Assembly: GCA_009663005.1 (NCBI GenBank)
Contig: VIGQ01000641.1
Location: 7,501-17,500, forward strand
Source: Actinidia chinensis
Lineage: Eukaryota > Streptophyta > Magnoliopsida > Ericales > Actinidiaceae
Direction of reading: 5' to 3'
DNA: 10,000 bases
The first letter of the stretch is position 1. The number at the start of each line of letters is the position of its first letter. The translations under genes were made by a program, and so were the position numbers. The notes beneath the pieces are model-generated. The model saw only the letters and a list, made by a program, of their open reading frames with translations, was not told where the DNA came from and searched no databases. Shown here one piece after another: positions 1-9,075 of this stretch.

Positions 1-543
1 AGATTACCTTTTTTTTTTAAGTTTCTAATTTTATCCAATTTTTTTTCTCCAGTTTTTGTTAATGTCCCCCCCCCCGAATCCTAAAAGGTTATAAGATTTT
101 GGTCTTATTTAAAAGGGGGATAATTATAGTAGGAACCCATTAGTTGTTTGATGTACCTTATTTGCATTTAAATTCTCTGTGAGGTAAAACAGATACACAT
201 TTATGTCCTTTTTTAGTCAAGTTTAGATTTTGCCATTATTTAAATAGTAGTTTGATTAGCTCGGTTTCTTCTTTGGTAGTCGTCTACAATCTCATATTGA
301 AGTTCTGCGCAAGCAATCCACGTTGGTGGATTGTTATGTCTAGGTGTATGTTTTCGAGAATTTTTTGGCGTGTTTCTATGTTCGTATTGAAACTGATTTT
401 GTGTAGGTATATTATTCATATTGTATTGCGTTTTATTTTTGATAACGATGTGAACGTGATGAACGGTTGTTTATTTTTTTTTGACAAATGACTTTTTAAA
501 TTTTTCTTGTTCCTTATTCGTATTAAAGCAGTATTCTGTTTGT

Positions 544-604
544 TAGTTGAATCTGTGATTTTTTTAGTTGAATTAGTGATTTTTTTAGTTGAATCTGTAA
601 GTTG
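544..604. repeat. three-copy 21-bp tandem repeat
   Basis: The unit TAGTTGAATCTGTGATTTTTT begins at 544, 565 and 586. The second copy differs by a few bases (AATTAGTGA for AATCTGTGA) and the third runs out after GAATCTGTAAG. Because 21 bp is seven codons, the minus-strand open frame across it carries a repeated heptapeptide containing DSTKKI or NSTKKI. This is most simply a small minisatellite made by slippage. Nothing shows that the peptide is expressed. Confidence 0.85.
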
Positions 605-648
605 TGATAAATTTCCTACTAGTTGATTGTATTTTTTTTTTTTAGAAT

Positions 649-936
649 ATGGAGAAGCAAGTGGTTTTGTTGTGCAAGTTTGGTGATCACACGACTGCAA
701 TTAGGTTGCTTGAAATTTCTACATTCTCTCAGCTGAACCAGAATTTTTTCAATGTTTGCCATTGGAGTAGTTATTCACTATATATTGAATGTTCCAGCTA
801 AGAATATGTCAATTTCAGTTGTTTTACAATTGTAGGTAAATGTGATATGCTGCCGACCTTGTTGTCAATATGTAAGGATATAACAGTTAGCAGTGATAAA
901 GTTCACCCAATCATATCAATTGAACATATACACTAA
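649..936 (+). pseudogene. possible broken open frame, unassigned
   Basis: The frame begins with ATG at 649, directly after a T-run ending in TTTAG that resembles a splice acceptor. It is open for 50 codons to TAA at 799-801, then open in the same frame for 44 more codons to TAA at 934-936. The first residues (MEKQVVLLCKFG) faintly resemble the opening of plant MuDR/MULE-type proteins, which often begin with a hydrophobic strand followed by Cys-x-[FY]-G. The resemblance ends there: I see no transposase catalytic motif or zinc finger. It could be a relic of a transposase N-terminus or chance. No neighbouring exon can be placed with confidence. Confidence 0.25.
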
Positions 937-1989
937 CAGATAAACTCAACATTCTATTTCTTTCGAATTTGTTACAAAATAATGTTGACATTAAAATTGC
1001 AGAACACAGAGAGATTATCCATGACCGATTTCATAAAACTATATATATATTGTACAATTAGGTTTTTAAGCGTTTATGACATTTCGATATTAAAAATGGA
1101 ATACTTCGTAATAATGGAACTCGTCGAATTTCTGAAATTCAAATGATGTTGACAACTAAGAGGATGAACATATTACTCATTTTCTTCCCCACTTGGAATA
1201 CAAATGATGATCGAAGGACTTCAATGGATGATTTTGTGGATTTTGATGCTTAAATCTTCAAGGAAATAGAACGGAGAGTGCAACGATGTTGAGAACAATT
1301 TTTTGGGAAATTTCATATAAGTGGGAGGTTGGGACATAAATAATATAAGTGAAGACAAAGCTTGAAAAGTAATATCACAGACATGGAGTCCAAATGGTGG
1401 CTGGATCATACTCTTAATTAAATTCTCTTGGTACCCCTTGAGAAATCTTATTACACCCACCTTCTTCTCCTCTTCCATTCACAAACCCTAGTTGGCATCG
1501 CCACCACCACTACCTCCGTTTACTACCCGCCTCACCCTCTCTTTTGTCCATTTCTATCTCTTTGTTCCTTCCTATTATAGTATACATCTGCTTGTCGCTA
1601 TCCACTACACCCACGATTCTGTAACCCCCATAGGCAAATAAATAACCCATTAGACAAATACGAAAACAAGTTTACACATAACAGATTGATTAGCAACACG
1701 AGTGTGAACAGTCCTTAGCCTCTCGAGTAGCAAATCTGGTGGGGATCTGTAGAGGACAAAGATGCATAGACGAGGAAACACGCTTTTCCCTAGTAGTTGT
1801 TTTAGATTTGGGTGTCATGTATTTGAAAAAGGCAGAATCAATTAGATCAACCCTCAAGAATTGTTCAATCCATCAAAGCTAACATGATTGTATGCGCCAT
1901 GGCTTAAAAATAATTTTTATTTTCTTAAAAAATAGTCTTGAGGAGGAAACCCGATTTCGTTCATATACAATTACTGTGGATAGACCAAC

Positions 1990-2196
1990 AAAAGATATTT
2001 AGAAATGGACGAGAAATAATTGCTTGTGTATTTTCTTGTATTAATATTGTATCATATGCTTCTATTTATACACAAAGTAAAAAAAAATAAAAATAATAAT
2101 ATTAGATCAAAGCTCATAATTAAAGGAACAAATAACCCTTAAATCAGGGGAGGAAAATATTATATGAATATCCTAAAATATTTTCTATTTCCAACA
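1990..2196 (-). mobile_element. nested short solo LTR (Copia- or TRIM-like)
   Basis: This 207-bp insert is flanked by a perfect 5-bp duplication CCAAC (1985-1989 and 2197-2201). The 5' LTR has a single CCAAC (6088-6092) followed by CATCCATAATC, the exact empty site. On the minus strand the insert starts TGTTGGAAATAG and contains TATAAATAG (2070-2062) followed by A/T-rich sequence, the layout of a short plant LTR with a promoter. The far end reads TATCTTTT, not the usual CA, so the terminus has mutated or the class differs. No internal region or partner LTR is present, consistent with a solo LTR left by recombination. Insertion is near certain; the LTR class is inferred. Confidence 0.7.
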
Positions 2197-2821
2197 CCAA
2201 CGATCCATAATCTTTAGATGTTTTCGCTTTGTTTAATTCCAAGTTAGTTAAATTTACGGACGGGAGATCCAAGTTTTTGAGTCGCGCACCTAGTTTATGT
2301 TCTAGAAAAACATATCATATGTTGACTCCGTGGATATGACTAGTCCCTAAATATGGATCCGGGGGCGAAAGTCACTGAGTGAAATATATTATGCATACAC
2401 TCAGCCCTAACCACATTGTTATTCCACTACGCAAAACGTGTAATTATTTATGTTAATTAAATAAATAAAACTCTTTCACTATGCATGAATAAGTCATATT
2501 GCGACAATGCAATAAAATAAATAAATAAAAAAAATAAATTAAATTCCCATCAATCCTACCATCATGAGAAGCTGTTAAAATCCAAATCATCCTGCATTTA
2601 TATAAAAATATTCATAGCTTCTCATTCTAAATGTGGGGGGGATCAATATCCATCTTATAATGGTTGAAAAGCTCTTAAAAAGAGCTACAAGGTAGTAGAA
2701 ACCAATTGAAACTGTTATGAACTTTAATTATGAAAATAGGGCAAAAACAGACTTTTGCGACTGACATTCTAGGCAATGCCTTTTGCAAAACGAATTAAAT
2801 TTATTTCTCTGCCAGCGTAAG

Positions 2822-3100
2822 TAGGGCTGTCACGGGTCGGGTTGGGTTTGTGGTCACTCGACAACCCAACCGACTTGGTCGGGTTGGAGAATTTTGGGTC
2901 CAAATCTGATCCAATACATATTCTAATCGATCGGTCGGTAGAATTTGATCGGATGGGTTCGGGTTGGATAAAAATTATAACATTTTAGTAAATCTTTTTA
3001 CCGGGATTGGCGCGTCGGATTGGATGATTTAATGGCCCCGACATTTTTCCAAACCGCATGTGATCGGGGTCAGATAGTGGCAAAATATTTGCACAAACAT
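2822..3100 (+). mobile_element. GGGTCGGGTTGGG-type dispersed insertion
   Basis: The insert starts TAGGGCTGTCACGGGTCGGG, a head that I recognise as common in plant dispersed repeats and small DNA elements. It interrupts the 3' LTR; in the 5' LTR the flanks are adjacent (about 7770-7782). It is richer in GC than its surroundings and has repeated CGGGTT, GGATGG and GATCGG words. A hairpin forms from GTCGGGTTGGGTTTG (2836-2850) and CAACCCAACCGAC (2862-2874). I see no matching inverted end on the right and no clean target duplication, so the right boundary is approximate and the class (hAT, Helitron or other) is open. Confidence 0.55.
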
Positions 3101-3275
3101 AATGTGAAGCCTAAAAAACTTCCTAAAAAGGGCGAGGGATTCATATAGTTTGAAAAGCTTGAGAGTCAATTCAAAAGATCAATAAAAAGTTAACATCCAA
3201 GTTCTTCATTATCAGGAGGTGAGGTGATTCAACACGGGATTAAATATTACGAAGGATCAAAATAGGATGTCTACA

Positions 3276-3289
3276 AATGCCCCTCCTTT
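3276..3289 (-). other. polypurine tract
   Basis: The minus strand reads AAAGGAGGGGCATT directly before TGTAGACATCC, the start of the 3' LTR. The core of ten purines (3289-3280) is the expected plus-strand DNA primer. It matches in place and strand with the primer-binding site at the other end. Confidence 0.75.
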
Positions 3290-3514
3290 GAAGACTTGGT
3301 GTAGCAACTGCGTCAACATGAGAGGGAATGTCAATCTAAAAGACAAAACATTTGTTGAGAGCATACTATTTAGGCTAAAAATAAAAATCCGTGAAACTCA
3401 ATGAAAAATCTAAGTGATTGCATTTTCTCAATTTGCCCTACGAGCCTTTGCACAGAATCAAACCAACGTAGTTCATGAGGTAATATTTTGCAATATTTTC
3501 ATTTTAAGAATAGA

Positions 3515-4280
3515 TTTTGTGTAGGCGGTTCTAACCACCATTTCACATTTTTTTTTTTTTGATTTTAATGGTTTCTAAATGGTTCTACCAACAATTCAAA
3601 ACGAATTAATTTTTTTAAAATTTAGTGGTTTCCATCACTGTCAGAGAAGACTTTAACAAGCTTAGTAGTTCTATAACGTTTTCTAACAAATACTAACCAT
3701 AATTCAGAAATCTGTTTTAGTGATTCTATCACTATTCAAAATAATTTTTGGAGGTTTGTGATTTTACCACTAATTCAACCCATTTCTTTTTGTAAAATCT
3801 AGCATTTTACCCCATTTTGAAAAGATTTTAACAAATTTTAGCAGTTCTAACCACCATTAAAAATCATTTCTTAAATTTATAATTCACCACCATTTAAAAT
3901 CATTTCTAATCGCTAGTCTTGACCACCCTTTAAACCGTTTCTAAAAGCCTAGTGTTCTAAGTTTCTACTACCAATTATTCAAAAGAAAACAGATTCAAGT
4001 GATTCTACCACAATTCAAGAACTAGCTTAGTGATTCTAATTACTATCCAACGATCTTTTAGTAGTCAACAAATTCCTAATAATTCCACTATCATTCCGCA
4101 TAAATTGAAGTGATTCTAGCATCATTCCACCAATTTTAGTGATACTATCACCATTCCGCACAACTTTTAATGGTTCCACCATCATTCCGAACAAACTATA
4201 ATGATTTTATCATCATGCTTCACAAATTCTATGGGTTCCACCACATTCCAAAAACTGTAATGATTATTCATGCCAATCAT
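3515..4280. repeat. degenerate minisatellite, about 20 units
   Basis: The recurring core is roughly TTTTAGTGATTCTACCACCATTC followed by an A-rich tail. Core starts (the A of AGTGATTC-like boxes) fall at 3624, 3664, 3719, 3840, 3879, 3915, 3951, 3998, 4029, 4060, 4078, 4109, 4138, 4169, 4200, 4230 and 4259. Spacing is mostly 36-40 bp in the left part and 29-31 bp from 3998 onward, with one short unit at 4060-4078. The array lies about 240 bp from the 3' LTR on the element's sense strand, hence in its 3' untranslated region. Tat/Ogre-type elements are known to carry variable tandem repeats there. A 61-codon frame (4170-4355) within it is a by-product. Confidence 0.8.
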
Positions 4281-4411
4281 GAAAATCCATATCCTGGATG
4301 TCATCGACAATTTTCTAATTCATTGGACCTTTCAATTTTTTTGGACAATGCATAACATCATATGAGGGTTAAATTTGATCTTTCACAAAAAACATCTTTT
4401 CCACAAAACAA

Positions 4412-4453
4412 GGATCGAACGGGACCTGCCTTGACCCATAAGCTCTAACACCA
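4412..4453 (-). other. second primer-binding-like motif (Met type)
   Basis: On the minus strand TGGTGTTAGAGCT (4453-4441) resembles the common plant retrotransposon primer site TGGTATCAGAGC, complementary to initiator tRNA-Met, with two differences in the first 12 bases. It is followed after about 20 bp by GTTCGATCC (4420-4412). This pairing of TGGTATCAGAGC with a GGTTCGAATCC-like box at close spacing recurs in plant dispersed repeats. The box spacing is too short for a normal tRNA-type RNA polymerase III promoter, so a tRNA gene or standard SINE head is unlikely. It probably marks a relic of another retroelement nested here, but no LTR edge is visible beside it. Confidence 0.4.
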
Positions 4454-5967
4454 AATGGAAGGGACTTGTTGCATTTTGCAAATTCTGTGTAATGTGCTTC
4501 GCCAATGTTCCCTCAAATTCATCTAGTCAATGAAGGTGGTGATGTTCAATTAACATTCTCTTTCAACCCATGGATGCACAGGAATTTGCAAAAAAAAAGA
4601 CACTGAGGTGGATCATTAATGAACAAATTTTCTTTTTTTAAAAAAAAAAAAAAAAAACCCTTTAAAGACATGATCAAAATACATGACACAAAAACACTCT
4701 CTTGAGTTTCAATTCACATGGTTATGCACTTAATAAAATGATAGACACCTCAGAGGGTTTCAGAATGCTAAAGTTTAATGGAGATATCTTTTCCACGATA
4801 TTTGGGAGCTATCGCAACAAGCTAAAAGATTGAAAATTTTCCTTTCATACTCATGATTTTATACACATGCCTAGCGAAGTTCCCTCTTGATCATTTACTT
4901 GTCAAGAAAGTATTAAGCATTCTAGAGTGGAGAATTATGTGCCCTCAATATTGCCATGCCCCTTGTTAAACATCTCAAAAATGTGCATCTATTAGCAAAT
5001 GAACATTGCATCCTTAGCTTCATGCAGAATTGAATGTTTCTCAGTGACATTATGTGTTGGTCGTTTAAGCAAATGAAAGGGGTGCATGCCCCTAGTCTTC
5101 GAACAAGTCCATACATTTCTACCCCAAAATGTTTTAGCAACGTATCAAGAATTTTTTGTTTCTTTTTCATTTTTTTTTGAATAAGATAAGAGTGGGTGGG
5201 TAAGGTGTACTCAAGGTTGTAACATTCTATTGCAGGCATAAAAAAATAAATAATAATTTTTATTTTTTTTTTTAAAAAAAGTTTAATTACGTTAACTGAC
5301 TCAAAATTAAGATTGGCTCACCGTTAACTTGACTCAAACTGGCCATTTTTTTTTTTTTTTTATTTAAAAAGGATAGTTTAAATTACTACAACTCATCATA
5401 CTTCCCAAAAGCATCCACGGTTGGTTATCATAGTATCGAACAACATTCCTTTTGCCTTTTAGAAATTTAGTAGTCTCTCAGAGAACATGGAAAGCCCATT
5501 TTAGAACAAGCCATGATCATTTGCGGCAACTCATAATTCACATTCAAACCACAATTCCATTTCCATTCCTGGCACACAAGGTCAAGATGCAATAGTAGTG
5601 AGACCCCGTCCTAGTTTGGGATAAGAGTTCGAAGTCCTACATGATTACTAGGTTAATTTACCTCAAGAAAATGTACTACAGGGCTAGGATTTCGGGATAC
5701 ACCACCTATCAAAGCGTGCACTTAGATTAATCATCGACCACAACACTTGGTGGTTGACTAGATGTAATGTAAACCTTCTACCTTTTGAATACCACAGGGT
5801 CAAGGCACAATAAGGTACCCGCCCAAGAGGTTTTCACTACTAGCAAACTAGCAAGGGTGAGCACCAGAGGCTCCTACAGAAAATCATATGCAAAAAATAA
5901 AAATAAAAAAGACTTAAATATTTAATTTAATAAATAAAAAGGCTTCAAGTTTAGCCCATTTTTGGAG

Positions 5968-5985
5968 TCCCCAATAGAGTCGCCA
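5968..5985 (-). other. primer-binding site (tRNA-Arg type)
   Basis: The minus strand reads TGGCGACTCTATTGGGGA three bases after the end of the 5' LTR. It differs at two of 18 positions from the form TGGCGACTCCACTGGGGA that I associate with plant Tat/Ogre elements, where it is described as complementary to the 3' end of tRNA-Arg. The position beside the LTR terminus and on the same strand as the polypurine tract makes chance unlikely. The tRNA identity rests on recollection and was not searched. Confidence 0.8.
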
Positions 5986-5988
5986 CTA

Positions 5989-7923
5989 TGAATGCCATGA
6001 CTCAAAAATAATTTTTAATTTTCTTAAAAAAAAATCTTGCGAAGGAAAAAACTAATTCTGCTCATATACATTTCATTGGCAAATAGACCAACCATCCATA
6101 ATCTTTAGACGTTTCCTCAAGCTAAATTGGCTAAAATTAGAGACAAGAGGTCAAACTTTTGAAGTCGTCACCTAGTTATAAGTCCTAGAAAACTATATTG
6201 TATTTTGACTCCGTGAATAGTACTAGTCCAATCATTCCAAAAGATGGGGGGGTCTGCAGGCAAACTACCGAGGTTGAAAGTGGTGTGAAAATGTACTGGC
6301 ATTTCCACTTAGCCTAACCACATGGTTAGACTCTACTAATAAATAAACTTAATACGCTTTGCATGAACATTAATTTATGCGACATGTAACAAAAAATAAC
6401 ATAAATACATAAAATAAAATTAAAATTTCAAACTGCCTGCCATTATGTGATCTTTAAGATTCGAGTTCAACCATCAGTTCTAAAAGGAAAACATGATTGA
6501 TTACAAAACTTCGGCGTTGTTAAGGGGATACACACTTAAAATATGATGTCTAACCAACTCCCTTAAGATATCAACTTCACAATATAAAAATAAATAAATA
6601 AATAAAATCTACCCTACAGCCAACAAAGTTATTCTAAATAAATATGAATCAAATAATTCAACCTACATGAATGCAACCTAAATATTTACGATAAGTTTAG
6701 GAAAGCACATGGAAGATATTGATCAACTCATATCAATACCCACATTAACAACATATCTAAGCTAGCATGATATCAAAGTCAACCAAATTCATATCTTATC
6801 TAACCAAAACAGAAAAACGAAATCATAAATCTAACCCTAAACAAAATATAAATCCTAATGTACATGCACATGCGATCTAAAAGACCTAAAAAAAACTAAC
6901 TAGAGGAGAAATACTACCATTTTAAAGCAAGAACACCGCAGATCACATCAGACACCAAACGAATTGAACACACCAAAGTTGAATCACGGACTTCTCCTCA
7001 AATCAATCTGATTCTTCACAAGTTTTCAAACTCTCGAGAAATCTAGAAAAACCTTAAATAATACTAATTAGTGTATGGATTCTGTCTAATTTTATAAAAA
7101 TAAATATTTTCTCACTTTTTGATTTTGAAATCCTCCATTAAAAAAATCAACCCTATTTTTACTCTCTACCCTTCTATCAATGATACAAGGGTCATATTTT
7201 TATAGTTAGGTGAGTTAGATCTAGTAGAAACCAAACCTAACTATAATTCCTTGAAGAGCAAGATTGAAAGTATTTTGATTTATGAAAATCTCTTCATATT
7301 AATGTTCTCCAAAATATTTTATCATTATACAGGCTTTGCATTTGTCCATAATGACCAAAAAATGAAACCCTAGGTCAAATCTCGGTCAAACTCAAGTTAG
7401 ATAATCCTTGTTTAGTGGGCCAACTTTGCGGCCTTGGAGTCCGGATTCATACAACTCCGATTTGAGTAGTTCTGGAATAGTTGGAAAAGTTAAGTGACTA
7501 TTTTCAAGCGCAATTGCGTTTGAGTCCAATATACTTGATAACTTAGAAGATATGACCATTTTAGTAAAATATTCTAGATGTTGGTTTTAAATCGGATCAA
7601 AAATTCATTTATATAGTTAAAAAAGATCTTTAAAAAGTAATACCATATATGAAAAAACATTTTTTTAAAAAGTTATGAACTTTATTCAAAAATAGGGCTG
7701 TGAAAATAGACTCTTGCAACGGGCATTCAAGGCAATTGGCCACTTTACATGAATTAATTTATTTCTACCATCGCTAAAGCATAAAAAGTTTTCTAAAAGG
7801 GGTAGAGGGATTCACAATAGTTTGAAAACTTGTAGTCAATCAGGACGATAAAGGATTTAATATCCAAAGTTTTAGTTAGCCGCTATAAAAATTATGGAAG
7901 GTTAAAAATGAGGGGGTCTTACA
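5989..7923 (-). repeat. 5' LTR of the retrotransposon
   Basis: This is the longer LTR copy, about 1.9 kb. On the minus strand it opens TGTAAGACCCCC and closes GGCATTCA, three bases before the primer-binding site. It aligns with the other LTR in blocks: 5989-6100 with 1889-2000, 6094-6540 with 2202-2660, and 7660-7923 with 2715-3275 once insertions are removed. The middle (about 6550-7620) has no partner in the 3' LTR. A TATAAAAA on the minus strand (7204-7197) is a candidate core promoter. It uninterruptedly spans both sites where the 3' LTR carries insertions. Confidence 0.8.
7197..7204 (-). promoter_or_regulatory. candidate LTR TATA box
   Basis: The minus strand reads TATAAAAATATG here, about 720 bp into the 5' LTR, in the correct orientation for transcription through the primer-binding site and internal region. 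An AT-rich background makes such motifs frequent, so position and orientation are the only support. The matching segment is missing from the 3' LTR. Confidence 0.35.
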
Positions 7924-9075
7924 GAATCATTTCACAAGGAGGTGCAAATATCCTACTAAACAATACCAAACAATGTACCATGACAATGCAAAGTCTTTAA
8001 TAACTCCACTTTCATCACAAGGAGGTCTAGTAGTTGTATTCTGACAGAGATGGGAAAACCAACCTCAATTCTTATAAGACCTTGATCTCGCAAACAACTG
8101 CAAGAGAAAGTGAGGGGAGGGAAAGCTCTCTAAGACCTGCAATGTTGAGCTAAGAATTCAGGTGCCAACAAACAATTCCCCAAAAACAAGCCATCATAGC
8201 ACGTTTTTTCACTTTGTAAAAATAAGTAACAACATGAAGGGAAATTAATTGCGGAGGTGGTCGTATTTTGAAACTCTATGGTTAGATTCACTGAAACAAC
8301 AGCGTGATAAGTGGCACTTCGGCCCCTTTTCTTTTTGGCTGAGCAAAAGCACGGGTTATCTGCTTTGTTCTTTGATAAATGAACCGTTCCTAAAACTAGA
8401 AAATCACATCTACAAATGAAACTCTGTCTATGCGGAGTCAAGCCTAAAAGACAAAATAACCTTTATTCCATTCTCATAATATAAAGATTTCATTGTATGA
8501 TATAACCTTTATTCCATCTCTAATTTTCATGTGCAAACAAAATAATAAAAACTACGAAAAAGAGGAATTTTTTTAGGCAGCAAGTGGCCGCTCTCCAAAA
8601 TTGGCCGTAGGTGATTGGGATGTTTTTTATAGTTAGGTAAAAGCAATTGTCTAGTGAATGCGAACACAAGTACACCTTCATAAGTTAAACTCTTCAAGCT
8701 AAGCAATTTTTTTTGAGGGATGGCGACAAATATTCAAAATATTAGACATGCAGATTCCCTATGACACCTATGACAGAACCTCGATATTAATAAAACAAAT
8801 AAAATCATACTTTACAAAATCATCATAGTGAAACAACAAACTGAAACTGAACATGAATCTAAAAAACTTTTTAAAAAGTTAATAACAAGGCAGTCTAAAG
8901 CAAACAAAAGACAACAGATCCAATATGCATAGAAAGGTTAAGTGCCCCATGCTTGGGCAAAAGAATTGTATCCTTCGAGGACTGGACGGTTTCGGAGGAA
9001 AAAAAAACAATGAATTTTTGGACAAAAAAGTTGTATTTTCAAGTGTCGGTGGAAAAGGATGGAGAATATGTATGT
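7924..9075. other. right flank, no assignable gene
   Basis: I see no recognisable gene here. A minus-strand open frame (8441 down to 8130, 103 codons) and a plus-strand frame starting at 8925 are unrecognised. The second runs into the hAT-type element and takes its proline- and arginine-rich tail from the GC-rich arm, so it is not evidence of a gene. There is a 16-bp perfect palindrome AACTTTTTAAAAAGTT at 8865-8880, and TCACAAGGAGGT occurs at about 7931 and 8016. Confidence 0.5.
8456..8520. repeat. short direct repeat, 46-bp spacing
   Basis: ATAACCTTTATTCCAT occurs at 8456-8471 and again at 8502-8517, both followed by a TCTC-like tail. Two copies are too few to call an array; the 30 bp between them is AT-rich. 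It is probably a local duplication. Confidence 0.7.

Larger units (their letters stand above)
1..1888. other. left flank, no assignable gene
   Basis: This AT-rich stretch has homopolymer runs (T at 9-18, C10 at 66-75) and no gene I can recognise. On the minus strand a 59-codon open frame (419 down to 240) overlaps the end of another open frame (700 down to 416); both are lysine-, asparagine- and threonine-rich, match no family I know, and may be chance or a frameshifted relic. On the minus strand a frame starts with ATG at 1478, just after AACTAGGGTTTGTGA. That stretch contains the telo-box complement AAACCCTAG (1483-1491), which is common near plant gene starts. The 85-residue product is unrecognised. 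The plus strand at 1461-1600 is pyrimidine-rich. A chance origin for all of these cannot be excluded. Confidence 0.5.
1889..3275 (-). repeat. 3' LTR, with insertions and a deletion
   Basis: On the minus strand this copy begins TGTAGACATCC at 3275, next to the polypurine tract, and ends at 1889 with GCGCATACA. It carries two insertions absent from the 5' LTR: 1990-2196, and about 2822-3100. It also lacks a segment equal to about 6550-7620 of the 5' LTR. Without the insertions it is only about 0.9 kb. The shared blocks are readily alignable but differ at many positions and have numerous small gaps, which indicates great age. Confidence 0.75.
3276..5967 (-). other. non-coding internal region of the retrotransposon
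   Basis: Between the two priming signals I find no retroviral-type protein motif: no CCHC knuckle, no DSG-type protease site, no YxDD-type reverse transcriptase box, no integrase signature. The longest open frame is on the element's sense strand (5239 down to 4922, 105 codons). It is rich in Cys, Leu and Arg and matches nothing I know; it may be chance. Low-complexity parts are T13 (3548-3560), T7 followed by A18 (4633-4657) and T16 (5346-5361). A short direct repeat, CGTTAACT(T)GACTCAAA, occurs at 5290-5305 and 5322-5338. The length is far below that of autonomous Tat/Ogre elements, so large internal loss or a defective founder is implied. Confidence 0.65.
1889..7923 (-). mobile_element. non-autonomous LTR retrotransposon, Tat/Ogre-like
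   Basis: In minus-strand order the parts are: 5' LTR (7923-5989), TAG spacer, primer-binding site (5985-5968), internal region (about 2.7 kb), polypurine tract (3289-3276), and 3' LTR (3275-1889). Both LTRs have TG and CA termini, and both signals sit at the expected edges and on the same strand, so the structure is well supported. The internal region has no recognisable gag, protease, reverse transcriptase, RNase H or integrase, so any movement would need proteins supplied in trans. The primer site, the TGTAAGACCCC start and the minisatellite before the polypurine tract all point to the Tat/Ogre branch of Ty3/Gypsy; that assignment is inference. The 5-bp flanks (ATGAT left, GAATC right) do not match, so the target duplication has decayed, an end is misplaced, or the element has recombined. 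The strong LTR divergence means it is old. Confidence 0.8.

Noticed and set aside
1221..1478. minus-strand 85-codon gene downstream of a telo-box-like motif
   Set aside because: The motif and purine-rich start look suggestive, but the product has no recognisable domain and no splice-supported continuation.
3515..4280. CRISPR-like repeat array
   Set aside because: The repeats are degenerate and contiguous with no unique spacers of constant size, and the DNA is plant nuclear.
4170..4355. 61-codon open frame
   Set aside because: It lies mostly inside the minisatellite, whose repeats have too few stops in that frame by composition.
4412..4453. tRNA gene or standard SINE head on the minus strand
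   Set aside because: The A-box-like and B-box-like words are only about 15 bp apart and no cloverleaf or tail can be drawn.
5596..5610. TAGTGAGACCCC as the left edge of the LTR, pairing with GGGGTCTTACA at 7923
   Set aside because: The homology between the two copies starts at 5989, where TG, a 3-bp spacer and a good primer-binding site occur together. The 5597 motif is internal to the element and has no partner near copy one.
7197..8635. shared TTTTATAGTTAGGT near 7198 and 8626
   Set aside because: It is a short AT-rich match with no similarity extending on either side, so chance is sufficient.
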